From UBA1426 sp050953365 (GTDB lineage: Bacteria; Bacillota; Clostridia; Peptostreptococcales; Anaerovoracaceae), in NCBI GenBank assembly GCA_050953365.1, contig JBMNMN010000013.1, positions 1 to 64,000 on the forward strand: 64,000 nt of DNA. Reading direction: 5' to 3'. Every line of letters starts with the position of its first letter. The stretch's first letter is position 1. Of the stretch, positions 18,366 through 26,179 are shown piece after piece. The notes beneath the pieces are model-generated. The model saw nothing but the letters and a program-made list of their open reading frames with translations. It made no database searches and had not been told where the DNA came from. Made by a program: the position numbers and the translations under genes.

Positions 18366-18668
18366 ATGAAGAGAAAAGTCGCATTTATGTTTATTAACGG
18401 TGAGGTGAAAGAACCGCGCAGGGTGGAGATGGATCTGGGACAGGGGCTTATGGTTATGATTGGGGTAGGAAGCTATGAAATGGCTTGCCAAGAAGCCGTG
18501 AAACTGGCCGGCGAGGGATTTATACTGTTGGAACTCTGCGGCGGTTTCGGAACCATCGGTCACGCTAAGGTTACGGAAGCCGTTCAGGGAAAGCTTCAGG
18601 TTGGCGTAGTCCGGTTCGATAACCATCCCGGTTATGACAATGCTTCCGGAGACAGTAAATGGCTGTAA
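18366..18668 (+). CDS. DUF6506-family protein
   Basis: A 100-residue protein starting MKRKVAFMFINGEV, with AAGGAG upstream; this start is preferred to an in-frame ATG at 18327. The pattern YEMACQEAVKLAGEGFILLELCGGFG, followed by a VTEAVQGKLQVGVVRF segment, fits the small DUF6506 family, which has no assigned role. The gene is followed 28 bases later by the acetyltransferase gene and is probably co-transcribed with it. Confidence 0.65.
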   Translation: MKRKVAFMFINGEVKEPRRVEMDLGQGLMVMIGVGSYEMACQEAVKLAGEGFILLELCGGFGTIGHAKVTEAVQGKLQVGVVRFDNHPGYDNASGDSKWL

Positions 18669-18696
18669 CAAGACGGCGGGGCAGCAAGGAATAAGT

Positions 18697-19158
18697 ATGG
18701 ATATTATATACAGAGAATACAGAGAAGGCGATTTTGAAAATCTCTGCAGGATGGTTCTGACACTGTACACGGAAGATCCGGAAGGAGAACCGGTTACTGT
18801 TGACAAGATCCGGCTTACGGTTAAAGAAGCCGAACGACATCCGGACAAACTTACCATTATTATGTTTGAACATGAGGCGACGGTCATAGGTTATTCTATT
18901 CTTACCTTCTTCTGGAGTAACGAACACGGCGGAGATATTATCAATATCGATGAGATTTTTGTGAAACCTGCCTATCGCAACCAAGGGATCGGTACCGCAT
19001 TTATGAATAGCCTATTCGAGCGATTTCCTGCGGCCGTTGCTCTTAAGCTCGAAGTATCTCTGTCCAATCATCGTGCAAAAAAGGGCTATGAGCGGGCGGG
19101 TTTTACGGATGCTCCCAATATCCATATGATAAAAAGCAAGAAATACAGGGAAAAGTGA
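18697..19158 (+). CDS. GNAT-family N-acetyltransferase
   Basis: A 153-residue acetyltransferase. The acetyl-CoA binding motif A is visible as INIDEIFVKPAYRNQGIGTAFMNSL, with the R/Q-x-x-G-x-G/A pattern, followed by a beta strand LKLEVSLSNHRAKKGYERAGF. The start at 18697 is chosen because upstream codons in this frame overlap the preceding gene and do not look like GNAT sequence; GCAAGGAATAAGT gives a modest ribosome binding site. Substrate unknown. Confidence 0.85.
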   Translation: MDIIYREYREGDFENLCRMVLTLYTEDPEGEPVTVDKIRLTVKEAERHPDKLTIIMFEHEATVIGYSILTFFWSNEHGGDIINIDEIFVKPAYRNQGIGTAFMNSLFERFPAAVALKLEVSLSNHRAKKGYERAGFTDAPNIHMIKSKKYREK

Positions 19159-19210
19159 GAAAGAAACGGTTCCGGCTCTTTCGTAAAATGGAATGTGATA
19201 TAGCAAATCG

Positions 19211-20170
19211 TTACTTTTTGCTAAAGGTACTGATGCGCATGAGAAAATCCGGGGGAAGTTGGGCGATGATAACGGCGACCATGACCAGAACACCACCCAG
19301 GAGTTCTCTGGGCGTTAACATTTCCTGCAGGAACAAAACGCCGCCCAGGGCTCCGAAAAAGGCTTCGGAACTCATTAATAGCGCCGCAATGTTGGGGTTT
19401 GTGTATTTCTGAGCAGTTATTTGTAAAGCATAAGCAACGCCAATAGCCAAGATGCCGGAAAAGATAAGGGGTACGGTTACCTTAACAACGGAAGAGAAAT
19501 CGGGGTGCTCGAAAATAACGGCAACGAGCGACGACCAGAGCACAGAAAACAAAGCCTCGTTCCGTACAAATCTTATCCCGTCCACCTTGGTTGCAACGAT
19601 TCCGATCAAATGAATATGGATGGCAAAGAAAAAGGTGCTTATGAAAATCACCAAGTCACCAAAGGATATAGAAAAGCTCTCCGCAATGCAAAGAAAATAA
19701 AGACCTATAACAGCAATTCCCACACCGAGCCAGACTGTTCTGGTTGTTTTTTTCTTGAAAAAGGGTCCGATTATGGGAACTATTACAATATAGAGAGAAC
19801 CGATAAAGGCCGCCTTGCTGGCTGCGGTATAAACAAGCCCTACCTGGACCAACACAGAACCTGCCCAGTTAAAAAAGCCACAGGCCAAGCTGCCGAGAAT
19901 CATGATTTTTCTCAGTTCCGCCGGAGATAAAGTATCCGTCGGCTCCATATGGCGCTGACCTTCATCATTCTGAGAGGCGATCTTTTGAAGCTTTCTGTCA
20001 TTTAACCGGATGACCGGCAGCAATGACAGAGCGCCTAGTAAATAGCGACATGCGTTAAATGTGAAGGGCCCGATATGCTCCATAGCGGCGCGTTGGAACA
20101 CAAAAGAAAAACCCCAGATCATAGCTGCCGTTACGAGCATGATATTGGATGTTAGCATTCGTTTTTCCAT
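19211..20170 (-). CDS. EamA/DMT-family transporter
   Basis: A 319-residue inner-membrane protein with about ten hydrophobic helices in two EamA repeats (first repeat from MLVTAAMIWGFSFVFQRAAM; second from WLGVGIAVIGLYFLCI). Such proteins export amino acids, metabolites or drugs. The start at 20170 (MEKRMLTSN) is chosen because GAGGGG lies 8 bases upstream and it aligns with the family; a longer frame begins at 20254. It is divergent from the grd-like genes, and the 273-bp gap between them holds the sigma-54 promoter of those genes. Confidence 0.85.
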   Translation of the reverse strand: MEKRMLTSNIMLVTAAMIWGFSFVFQRAAMEHIGPFTFNACRYLLGALSLLPVIRLNDRKLQKIASQNDEGQRHMEPTDTLSPAELRKIMILGSLACGFFNWAGSVLVQVGLVYTAASKAAFIGSLYIVIVPIIGPFFKKKTTRTVWLGVGIAVIGLYFLCIAESFSISFGDLVIFISTFFFAIHIHLIGIVATKVDGIRFVRNEALFSVLWSSLVAVIFEHPDFSSVVKVTVPLIFSGILAIGVAYALQITAQKYTNPNIAALLMSSEAFFGALGGVLFLQEMLTPRELLGGVLVMVAVIIAQLPPDFLMRISTFSKK

Positions 20171-20273
20171 ATAAGTCCCCTCATATGTACATATAAATCC
20201 TTTCATAGTATATGAACTATCTTGCACTTGTGAATGTATCACGGTTATTTTCATAAATCAAATTCTTTTCGAT

Positions 20274-20287
20274 GACAGAAAACTGTC
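20274..20287. promoter_or_regulatory. Palindromic enhancer site (copy A) for the sigma-54 activator
   Basis: GACAGAAAACTGTC, a perfect inverted repeat (GACAG-AAAA-CTGTC read as a dyad with A/T centre), lies 62 bases before the -24 element of the grdE-like gene. The identical 14-mer occurs twice more upstream of the other sigma-54 promoter. Upstream placement fits the binding site of a bacterial enhancer-binding protein. Confidence 0.75.
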
Positions 20288-20349
20288 GGCAAGTATGTGT
20301 TTTTAAAAGCATGTTTCGCTATTGAGCAGGTATTCTGCGGGTTTTTTTG

Positions 20350-20365
20350 TGGCATATATTTTGCT
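20350..20365 (+). promoter_or_regulatory. Sigma-54 promoter (-24/-12) of the grdE-like gene
   Basis: TGGCAT-N5-TTGCT matches the sigma-54 consensus TGGCAC-N5-TTGCW at all but one position, with correct GG to GC spacing. It lies 78 bases before the start codon at 20444 and is downstream of a palindromic activator site. Confidence 0.85.
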
Positions 20366-20443
20366 AGTGTATATTGCTATAGAAGAAACAAATCCTAAAA
20401 ATAGGTAAGCCATAGCGCAAAGAAAGGAGTTGGGAGAGGAAAC

Positions 20444-21724
20444 ATGAATTATGAGTTAAGGAAAATTCAAATCGACGATGTAAGGTTTGGCGATGAAAAT
20501 CGTATTGATAAGGGTGTACTAACCATAAATGCGCAAAACATCGTAGATCTGATCATGGAGGATAAGCGTATTAAGAGCGTTGAAATAGACATTGCGAGAC
20601 CGGGAGAATCCGTAAGAATCCTTCCTGTGAAGGATGTGATCGAGCCGAGGGCCAAAGTAGGAGGAAATGTCTTCCCCGGAGTACATTCCGATGTGACGGA
20701 AGCGGGGCAGGGAGTTACCTATGCCCTGAAAGGCTGCGCCGTGGTTACAACAGGCCCTATCGTTGGTTTTCAAGAAGGTTTGATTGATATGAGCGGGCCG
20801 GGAGCCCAATACAGTATTTTTTCAAAACTGAACAATATAGTGATTCAGATATTCAAAGAGGAATCCATTGAGCCCCATGAGCATGAGCAGGTAGTTCGGG
20901 AGGCGGGGATCAAAGCGGCCAGATATATCGGCCAGTTAGGCTTGGAATATGAAGATTACGTAACAGAGGAAATCCGGTGGAAACCCATCGGTGAGAAATA
21001 TGGGGAATATCCGGAACTGCCTAAAGTGGTATATGTGTATAATTGCATGGCTCAAGGCCTGCTCCACGATACGTATTACTATGGGCGGGATGCGAAGATG
21101 CTGGTTCCCACTTTAATTACACCGGCAGAGGTGGCAGACGGCGCCATTGTCAGCGGCAACTGCGTGTCACCGGGCTCAAAAACAACCACATATCATCACC
21201 AGAACAATGCGGTCATCGAGCAATGTCTCGCGAGGCACGGAAAAGAGATTAATTTTATGGGCATTATTTTAAATCCCCTTATGGTGACATTAAAAGAAAA
21301 ATATCGCAACTGCATGCTGACAGTACAATATGCGCAAATGCTGGGCGCGCAAGGCGCCGTCATTTCGCAGGAAGGTTTCGGGAATCCCACCACAGACCTG
21401 ATGCTTACATGTAAGGGATTGGAGAACAAAGGTATTAAAACCGTCATAATTACTAACGAGGATGCGGGTATTGACGGAATGTCGGAGTCTCTGCCGGATA
21501 CGGTGAGTGAAGCAGATGCCATCATCTCAACGGGCAACAGCAACGCCACAATTTTGCTGCCCAAGATGGATAAAATCATCGGGCAACTGCACGAAATTGA
21601 GCGAGTGACCGGGGGAAATGTGGAGAGCATCCGGGAAGACGGACAGCTGTTGGTAGAAATTCACGGGATCATGGGCAGTCACAATCTTCAGGGCAACACG
21701 CTGCTCAGCGCCATAACCGTTTAG
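20444..21724 (+). CDS. GrdE-like component B proprotein (glycine/sarcosine/betaine reductase type)
   Basis: Component B binds the amino acid substrate through a carbonyl group, with the C-N bond then cleaved onto the selenocysteine of GrdA. GrdE-type proproteins are self-cleaved into two subunits. This 426-residue protein has the family N-terminal block, PGVHSDVTEAGQGVTYALKG, and the cleavage region TPAEVADGAIVSGNCVSPG with Cys240, matching the Asn-Cys processing site of the family. AAAGGAG precedes the ATG. It is followed 15 bases later by the GrdB-like gene. GrdA, GrdC and GrdD are not in this window, so other grd genes elsewhere would be needed. Whether the substrate is glycine, sarcosine, betaine or something else cannot be read from sequence. 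Confidence 0.85.
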   Translation: MNYELRKIQIDDVRFGDENRIDKGVLTINAQNIVDLIMEDKRIKSVEIDIARPGESVRILPVKDVIEPRAKVGGNVFPGVHSDVTEAGQGVTYALKGCAVVTTGPIVGFQEGLIDMSGPGAQYSIFSKLNNIVIQIFKEESIEPHEHEQVVREAGIKAARYIGQLGLEYEDYVTEEIRWKPIGEKYGEYPELPKVVYVYNCMAQGLLHDTYYYGRDAKMLVPTLITPAEVADGAIVSGNCVSPGSKTTTYHHQNNAVIEQCLARHGKEINFMGIILNPLMVTLKEKYRNCMLTVQYAQMLGAQGAVISQEGFGNPTTDLMLTCKGLENKGIKTVIITNEDAGIDGMSESLPDTVSEADAIISTGNSNATILLPKMDKIIGQLHEIERVTGGNVESIREDGQLLVEIHGIMGSHNLQGNTLLSAITV

Positions 21725-21739
21725 AAGGGAGCGGAAGGA

Positions 21740-23011
21740 ATGAAAAAAGTTCTATTTTATACAAACCAGTTCTTTGGACAAATCGGCGGAGAGGATAAGG
21801 CTTATGAAAAACCTATTGTCAAGGAAGGGCCGGTGGGACCGGCAATAGGTTTCGCCCAAGGGTTTAAGGATGCGGGGATCGTGGCAACCATCATCTGCGG
21901 TGATAATTACTATGTGGAGAATATGGCTGAGGTCCAAAGCTTTATCAAAGAGCAGGTAGATCATTATAAAGCGGATTTGTTCATCGCCGGCCCCGCCTTC
22001 AATGCGGGAAGATTCGGCATAGCCTGCGCTGACGCATGCTCCTTCGTAAAAAAAGAGACGGGGATAGAGGCAATCACCGGGTTGTATTGGGAAAATCCGG
22101 CGGTGGAAATGTACAAAAGAGACATCTATATTTTGGAGACAGGCAAATCGGCAGCTTCCATGAAAAAGGCCATTGATGCCATGGTGTCCTTTGCTTCGAA
22201 ACTGCTTTCCGGTGAGTCTATCGGCACCCCGACCCAGGAAGGCTATTATGCTAAGGGAAAGAGAGTCAATGTGTTCAAAGACAAGAACGGCGCGGAGCGG
22301 GCTATGGATATGCTGTTGAAGAAACTGCGGGGAGAACCTTTTGAGACGGAACTTGAACTATCCACTTACGAAAAAGTAGATCCGGCTCCTCCGCTTAGCG
22401 ATCTGTCCAAGGCAAAGATTGCGTTGCTCACATCCGGGGGTATCGTCCCCTTCGGCAATCCCGATCACATACCTGCCGCAACAGCTAAAATCTGGAGAAA
22501 ATACCCCATTGAAGGTATGGACTCTATGAAAGAAGGAGACTTCGAATCCGTTCATGCAGGATACGATCCGGTCTATGCCAATAAGGATCCAAACAGGGTG
22601 ACGCCGCTGGATGTATTGCGAATCCTTGAAAAGGAAGGCAAGATAGGGAGTATTTACCCCTATTTGATGTCGACTACGGGGAATTCCACCTCCGTGGCGG
22701 ATGCAACGAGGATGGGCAAGGAAATGGCCGAGCAACTGCTTGCGGATGGCGTGCAGGCGGCGATCTTAACATCCACGTGAGGCACCTGCACTCGTTGCGG
22801 CGCAACGATCGTAAAGCAGCTTGAAAAAGCCGGAATACCGGCGGTTCACATCTGTACGGTTACACCCATATCCAGGACTGTAGGGGCGGCGCGGATTTAT
22901 GGCGCTCAAGCAATTCCTTATCCAACCGGGGACCCTGCCTTAACGCCGGAAAAAGAATTAGCAAGACGCCGGGAGATTGTGGAAGGCGCTTTGGAATTAC
23001 TGATGAAATAG
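21740..23011 (+). CDS. GrdB-like component B selenoprotein subunit (in-frame UGA)
   Basis: This is the substrate-specific gamma subunit of a glycine-reductase-type component B. The frame reads MKKVLFYTNQFFGQIGGEDKA and ends in A-A-I-L-T-S-T, then UGA at 22778-22780 (residue 347), then G-T-C-T-R-C-G-A-T and on to a TAG at 23009, 423 residues in all. The T-S-T-U-G-T-C-T-R-C-G-A-T context is the conserved selenocysteine site of GrdB/GrdF/GrdH, and homology continues after the UGA, so the stop is recoded and the gene is not truncated. A SECIS-like hairpin lies directly downstream of the UGA. Selenocysteine insertion needs selA, selB, selC and selD elsewhere in the genome. Confidence 0.9.
22778..22807 (+). 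promoter_or_regulatory. Selenocysteine UGA and bacterial SECIS-like hairpin
   Basis: UGA at 22778-22780 is followed by a perfect 6-bp stem CGTTGC (22793-22798) / GCAACG (22802-22807) closed by the loop GGC. Eighteen bases separate the UGA from the loop, inside the 16-37 range described for bacterial SECIS elements, and the loop starts with G, as the consensus requires. Confidence 0.8.
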
Positions 23012-23060
23012 TAGGCGCAACAAAGAAATCATGAAATTTCAACACAAGCGGATGCGGATA

Positions 23061-23092
23061 AAAACAGCCGGTCTACATGTCCGGCTGTTTTT
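23061..23092 (+). terminator. Rho-independent terminator after the grdB-like gene
   Basis: AAAACAGCCGG and CCGGCTGTTTT pair around a 9-base loop and end in five T. It separates the grdEB-like unit from the regulator gene. Confidence 0.85.
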
Positions 23093-23135
23093 ACGCATTG
23101 CATTTTTGTCGAATTTCTGATACAAAGAAGAAAAT

Positions 23136-23149
23136 GACAAAAATCTGTC
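23136..23149. promoter_or_regulatory. Degenerate activator palindrome before the regulator gene
   Basis: GACAAAAATCTGTC has the same GACA...TGTC half-sites and the same 14-bp length as the three perfect copies. It lies 49 bases before the ATG of the sigma-54 activator, a position suited to autoregulation. Confidence 0.45.
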
Positions 23150-23197
23150 GTACGGTTGCGTTTATGGTGACATTCAAAGGTTGGGGAGGAGTAAAGT

Positions 23198-24703
23198 ATG
23201 TTAATCAGCGGAAATCTCAAGCTCAACTCTTTAGATTATGTATTGATTGTGGACCGGGACTACAATATCATTTTTAATACGCGTTATGAGTCCAAGGTTA
23301 ATTCAACGGCTAAGGACTTCTCAAAAGACGAGTATCTCAAAAAAAATCTTTTTGAAGCATATCCTTCTCTTGACAGAGCCACAAGCTCCGTGGTTGAGTG
23401 CATAACAACCGGGGAAGTGGTGATTCGAAAATTCCAGAAGATCGTAGATTTCACAGGGAAAGTTACATGGTCCAACAACATCACCGTTCCTCTCATCCGA
23501 AAAGGAATGATTATGGGAGCCGTAGAGCTGGCCAAGGATGTTGCCACGGTTGACACTCTTGAATCAGAAAACAATGAAGATGACCGGCTGTTTAATGAGC
23601 TCGCCGAGTCCATAAAAAAAGACGTGGGAGTTGTCACCTTCGACAAAATATTGACTAGCAATACCACTATGCTAAAAAATATTGAAAAAGCAAAAATTTT
23701 GGCGAAGCTCCCGAATCCGACTCTCATTTACGGAGAAACGGGAACCGGCAAAGAACTGTTTGTACAGGCCATGATCAATTACAGCGGCATTCCGAGAAGC
23801 AAGGTGGTAATTCAAAACTGCGCGTCGGTACCGGAAAATCTGATCGAGTCCATTCTGTTTGGAACCGTGCGAGGCGCTTACACAGGCGCCGAAACGACGA
23901 AAGGCCTCTTTGAACAGGCAGATGGTGGTATTTTGTTTCTTGACGAGTTGTCCGCCATGCCCTATCACGTACAAAGCAAGCTGCTCCGGGTCATTCAGGA
24001 CGGCAGTTTCCGTCCTCTCGGAAGCCATATTGAAAAAAGAGTAAATGTAAAAATTATTGCCGCAATGAATGTGGATCCTGTCAAAGCCATGGAAGATAAG
24101 ATCTTGAGAGATGATTTATTCTACCGATTCAGCAGCAGCATGATCAATTTATTGCCTCTTCGTGAAAGACTGGAGGATGTAGAGTATTATGTCGCATATT
24201 TTATAGAGGAATTCAACAAGGTTTACGGTAAAACCATCCGAGGCATCGATGAAGCCCTTAAGGATTTCTTCCTGCGCTACCGATGGGACGGGAACGTGCG
24301 GGAATTAAAGCATGTGATAGAATCCATGGTTTATGTTGCGAAGGACGATGTTCTGAGTGTCCGAGATCTCCCCGCCTATGTTTATGGACGAATGCAGGAA
24401 AACAGCGAGCATCCTGCGCCAAAAGAGCGTATTTTCAATCCTATGACAAGTTCCTCTCCGGCAATAGAAGAAGATTTTAATCTCAGAGCCGCATTAGAGA
24501 AAAAAGAAAGAGAACTGATTCTTCAGGCTCTGGAATATTGCGGCGGCAATAAGACGAAGGCCGGAATGCTGCTGGGAATTCCCAGGCAGACCCTGAAATA
24601 CAAGATCGATAAATTGAAGATTGCTTCTGAAACATGTACGGACGGCAACGACAAGATTCTCCGTTGGGAATTCTGCGATGCCGACAGAAAACTGTCTCAA
24701 TAA
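23198..24703 (+). CDS. Sigma-54-dependent transcriptional activator
   Basis: A 501-residue enhancer-binding protein. Residues 1 to about 115 form a PAS-like sensory domain (VDRDYNIIFNTRYESKVN). The AAA+ domain has Walker A GETGTGKE (179-186), the sigma-54 loop GAYTGA (226-231) and Walker B GGILFLDE (243-250), with the arginine-finger region DDLFYRFSSSMINLLPLRER. The C-terminal Fis-type helix-turn-helix reads CGGNKTKAGMLLGIPRQTLKYKI. The layout resembles PrdR/RocR-like regulators of amino-acid fermentation. It sits between the two sigma-54 transcription units it is predicted to control. The first perfect activator palindrome downstream overlaps its last codons (DRKLSQ). The signal sensed is unknown. 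Confidence 0.92.
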   Translation: MLISGNLKLNSLDYVLIVDRDYNIIFNTRYESKVNSTAKDFSKDEYLKKNLFEAYPSLDRATSSVVECITTGEVVIRKFQKIVDFTGKVTWSNNITVPLIRKGMIMGAVELAKDVATVDTLESENNEDDRLFNELAESIKKDVGVVTFDKILTSNTTMLKNIEKAKILAKLPNPTLIYGETGTGKELFVQAMINYSGIPRSKVVIQNCASVPENLIESILFGTVRGAYTGAETTKGLFEQADGGILFLDELSAMPYHVQSKLLRVIQDGSFRPLGSHIEKRVNVKIIAAMNVDPVKAMEDKILRDDLFYRFSSSMINLLPLRERLEDVEYYVAYFIEEFNKVYGKTIRGIDEALKDFFLRYRWDGNVRELKHVIESMVYVAKDDVLSVRDLPAYVYGRMQENSEHPAPKERIFNPMTSSSPAIEEDFNLRAALEKKERELILQALEYCGGNKTKAGMLLGIPRQTLKYKIDKLKIASETCTDGNDKILRWEFCDADRKLSQ

Positions 24704-24729
24704 AGCTGTATCCGACAGAAAACTGTCGG
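24683..24729. promoter_or_regulatory. Two palindromic enhancer sites (copies B and C)
   Basis: GACAGAAAACTGTC occurs at 24683-24696 and 24714-24727; the second is extended to the 18-bp perfect dyad starting CCGACAG and ending CTGTCGG. Their starts are 31 bases apart, close to three helical turns. They lie about 95-140 bases before the second sigma-54 promoter, and the first overlaps the end of the activator gene. Confidence 0.78.
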
Positions 24730-24821
24730 ATCTTATTTATTATTTCTATACAGCCCCCCTGACACATTCCGATAAATGGTGATAAATCAAAGGAATACAA
24801 TAATTCTAAGGTATCGACGCT

Positions 24822-24837
24822 TGGCATAACTATTGCT
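24822..24837 (+). promoter_or_regulatory. Sigma-54 promoter of the ald - nhaC - odh - ald unit
   Basis: TGGCAT-N5-TTGCT is identical in its conserved bases to the promoter at 20350. It lies 112 bases before the first alanine dehydrogenase gene. Confidence 0.85.
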
Positions 24838-24948
24838 AATACATAATTATGCCAGGCTGATATCTGGATGGTTGTGTTCGATATTAGCAGCGCTAAGGCG
24901 CTATTGAATTCTTAATGGACAGGAAACAGGAAAGAGGGGGTGGAAAGG

Positions 24949-26067
24949 ATGATTATTGGTATCCCGAAGGAAGTTAAAAACAATGAATACAGGGTTGCCG
25001 CATCTCCCGGAAACGTGAATGATTTGGTAAATCACGGTCATCGGGTATTGGTTGAGACCGATGCGGGAGCGGGCAGCGGCTTTTCCGATGAAGAATACCG
25101 TGCCGCCGGCGCGGAGATCGGCAGCGCAGATTGGGTTTATTCTGAAGCGGAGCTTATTTATAAAGTCAAAGAAATACTCCCTCAAGAATATAAATATATG
25201 AGGGAAGGTCTGGTGGTGGTAACCTATCTGCATTCCAATGCGCACGTTGAGATGACCGATGTGCTGCTGGAGAAAAAGATTGTGGGGATTGCCTATGAGG
25301 ATATTACCGATAACAAAGGCGGGTTCCCTCTGCTTCAACCCATGAGCGTTCTGGCAGGGAAGGGAGGATTTCTAGCCGCCCTTCACTTCAGCCAAAAGGT
25401 TCATGGAGGAAAAGGAATCTTGCTAAGCCGTACCACCGGTATTCAAGTGCCTATCGTTACGATCATCGGAGCGGGGCATGCAGGAATGGGCGCCGCTGAA
25501 CTTGCTACCGCTTTTGGCTGTCACGTAAGGCTATTGGACTTAAACCTGGAACGCTTGGAAGAAGTCAGGATGAAATTGCCTAGCAACGCAGAGATGCTGT
25601 ATTCCACACGTTCCAACCTGCTTGCGTGTCTTAAGGACTCAGATGTCCTGATCAATTGTATATTGTGGCCAAAGACCAGGAAGGACCACTTAGTCAATCG
25701 GGAGGATCTGAAAATCATGAAGCCCGGAGCCATGATCATCGATGTTTCCTGTGACGAAGCGGGCGCCATTGAAACAAGCCGTACTACTACGCATGATAAT
25801 CCGATATATTATGTTGACGGAATTTTACATTATGCAGTGGATAACATTCCATCCGCTTTTTCCCAGACCGCATCCATCAGCCTGGGCAATGCGACCCTGC
25901 CCTATGTAATGGAGATTGCTAACAAAGGATACAAGCGGGCGCTCAAGGAGAACCCATACCTTCGAAGGGGTCTGAGCTTTTATTTCGGTAAACTGACTTT
26001 AGAAGAGACAGCGTTAAAACAAAATCGCGAGTATACCTCCCCGGACGATATTGTAAAGGATTTTTGA
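24949..26067 (+). CDS. ald: Alanine dehydrogenase-family protein 1
   Basis: Alanine dehydrogenase interconverts L-alanine and pyruvate plus ammonia with NAD+. The 372-residue protein opens MIIGIPKEVKNNEYRVA and keeps the residues known to be needed in Ald: the Arg in EYRVA, the Lys in YKVKEIL, the His in TYLHSNAH and the Asp in IDVSCDEAGAIETS. The NAD fold has IIGAGHAGMGAAELA. The start at 24949 is preferred over a GTG at 24940 because it matches the family N-terminus. It is the first gene under the second sigma-54 promoter. It differs considerably from the second copy at 28812, so substrate may differ from plain alanine. Confidence 0.85.
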   Translation: MIIGIPKEVKNNEYRVAASPGNVNDLVNHGHRVLVETDAGAGSGFSDEEYRAAGAEIGSADWVYSEAELIYKVKEILPQEYKYMREGLVVVTYLHSNAHVEMTDVLLEKKIVGIAYEDITDNKGGFPLLQPMSVLAGKGGFLAALHFSQKVHGGKGILLSRTTGIQVPIVTIIGAGHAGMGAAELATAFGCHVRLLDLNLERLEEVRMKLPSNAEMLYSTRSNLLACLKDSDVLINCILWPKTRKDHLVNREDLKIMKPGAMIIDVSCDEAGAIETSRTTTHDNPIYYVDGILHYAVDNIPSAFSQTASISLGNATLPYVMEIANKGYKRALKENPYLRRGLSFYFGKLTLEETALKQNREYTSPDDIVKDF

Positions 26068-26090
26068 TGAATCAATGTATGCATTATCAT

Positions 26091-26119
26091 AAGGGAACTG
26101 TCCCCGTGGGACTTCCCTT
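26091..26119. repeat. Intercistronic hairpin
   Basis: AAGGGA/TCCCTT enclosing GTCCC/GGGAC forms a strong hairpin between ald 1 and nhaC. It could attenuate or stabilise the transcript; no T tract follows, so full termination is unlikely. Confidence 0.5.
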
Positions 26120-26179
26120 TGATATAAAGGAAATTATCGTTAGGTATTGCAAAGAATTGTAAAAAGGAGGAATCGGAGA

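Noticed and set aside
18201..18887. 228-residue minus-strand protein
   Set aside because: It lies antisense to the DUF6506 and GNAT genes, has low-complexity composition and no recognisable domain.
20171..20443. Glycine riboswitch before the grdE-like gene
   Set aside because: No glycine-aptamer core is visible; the gap is explained by a sigma-54 promoter and an activator site.
22778..22780. Premature stop making the grdB-like gene a pseudogene
   Set aside because: The codon is at the conserved selenocysteine position, homology continues in frame after it, and a SECIS-like hairpin follows.
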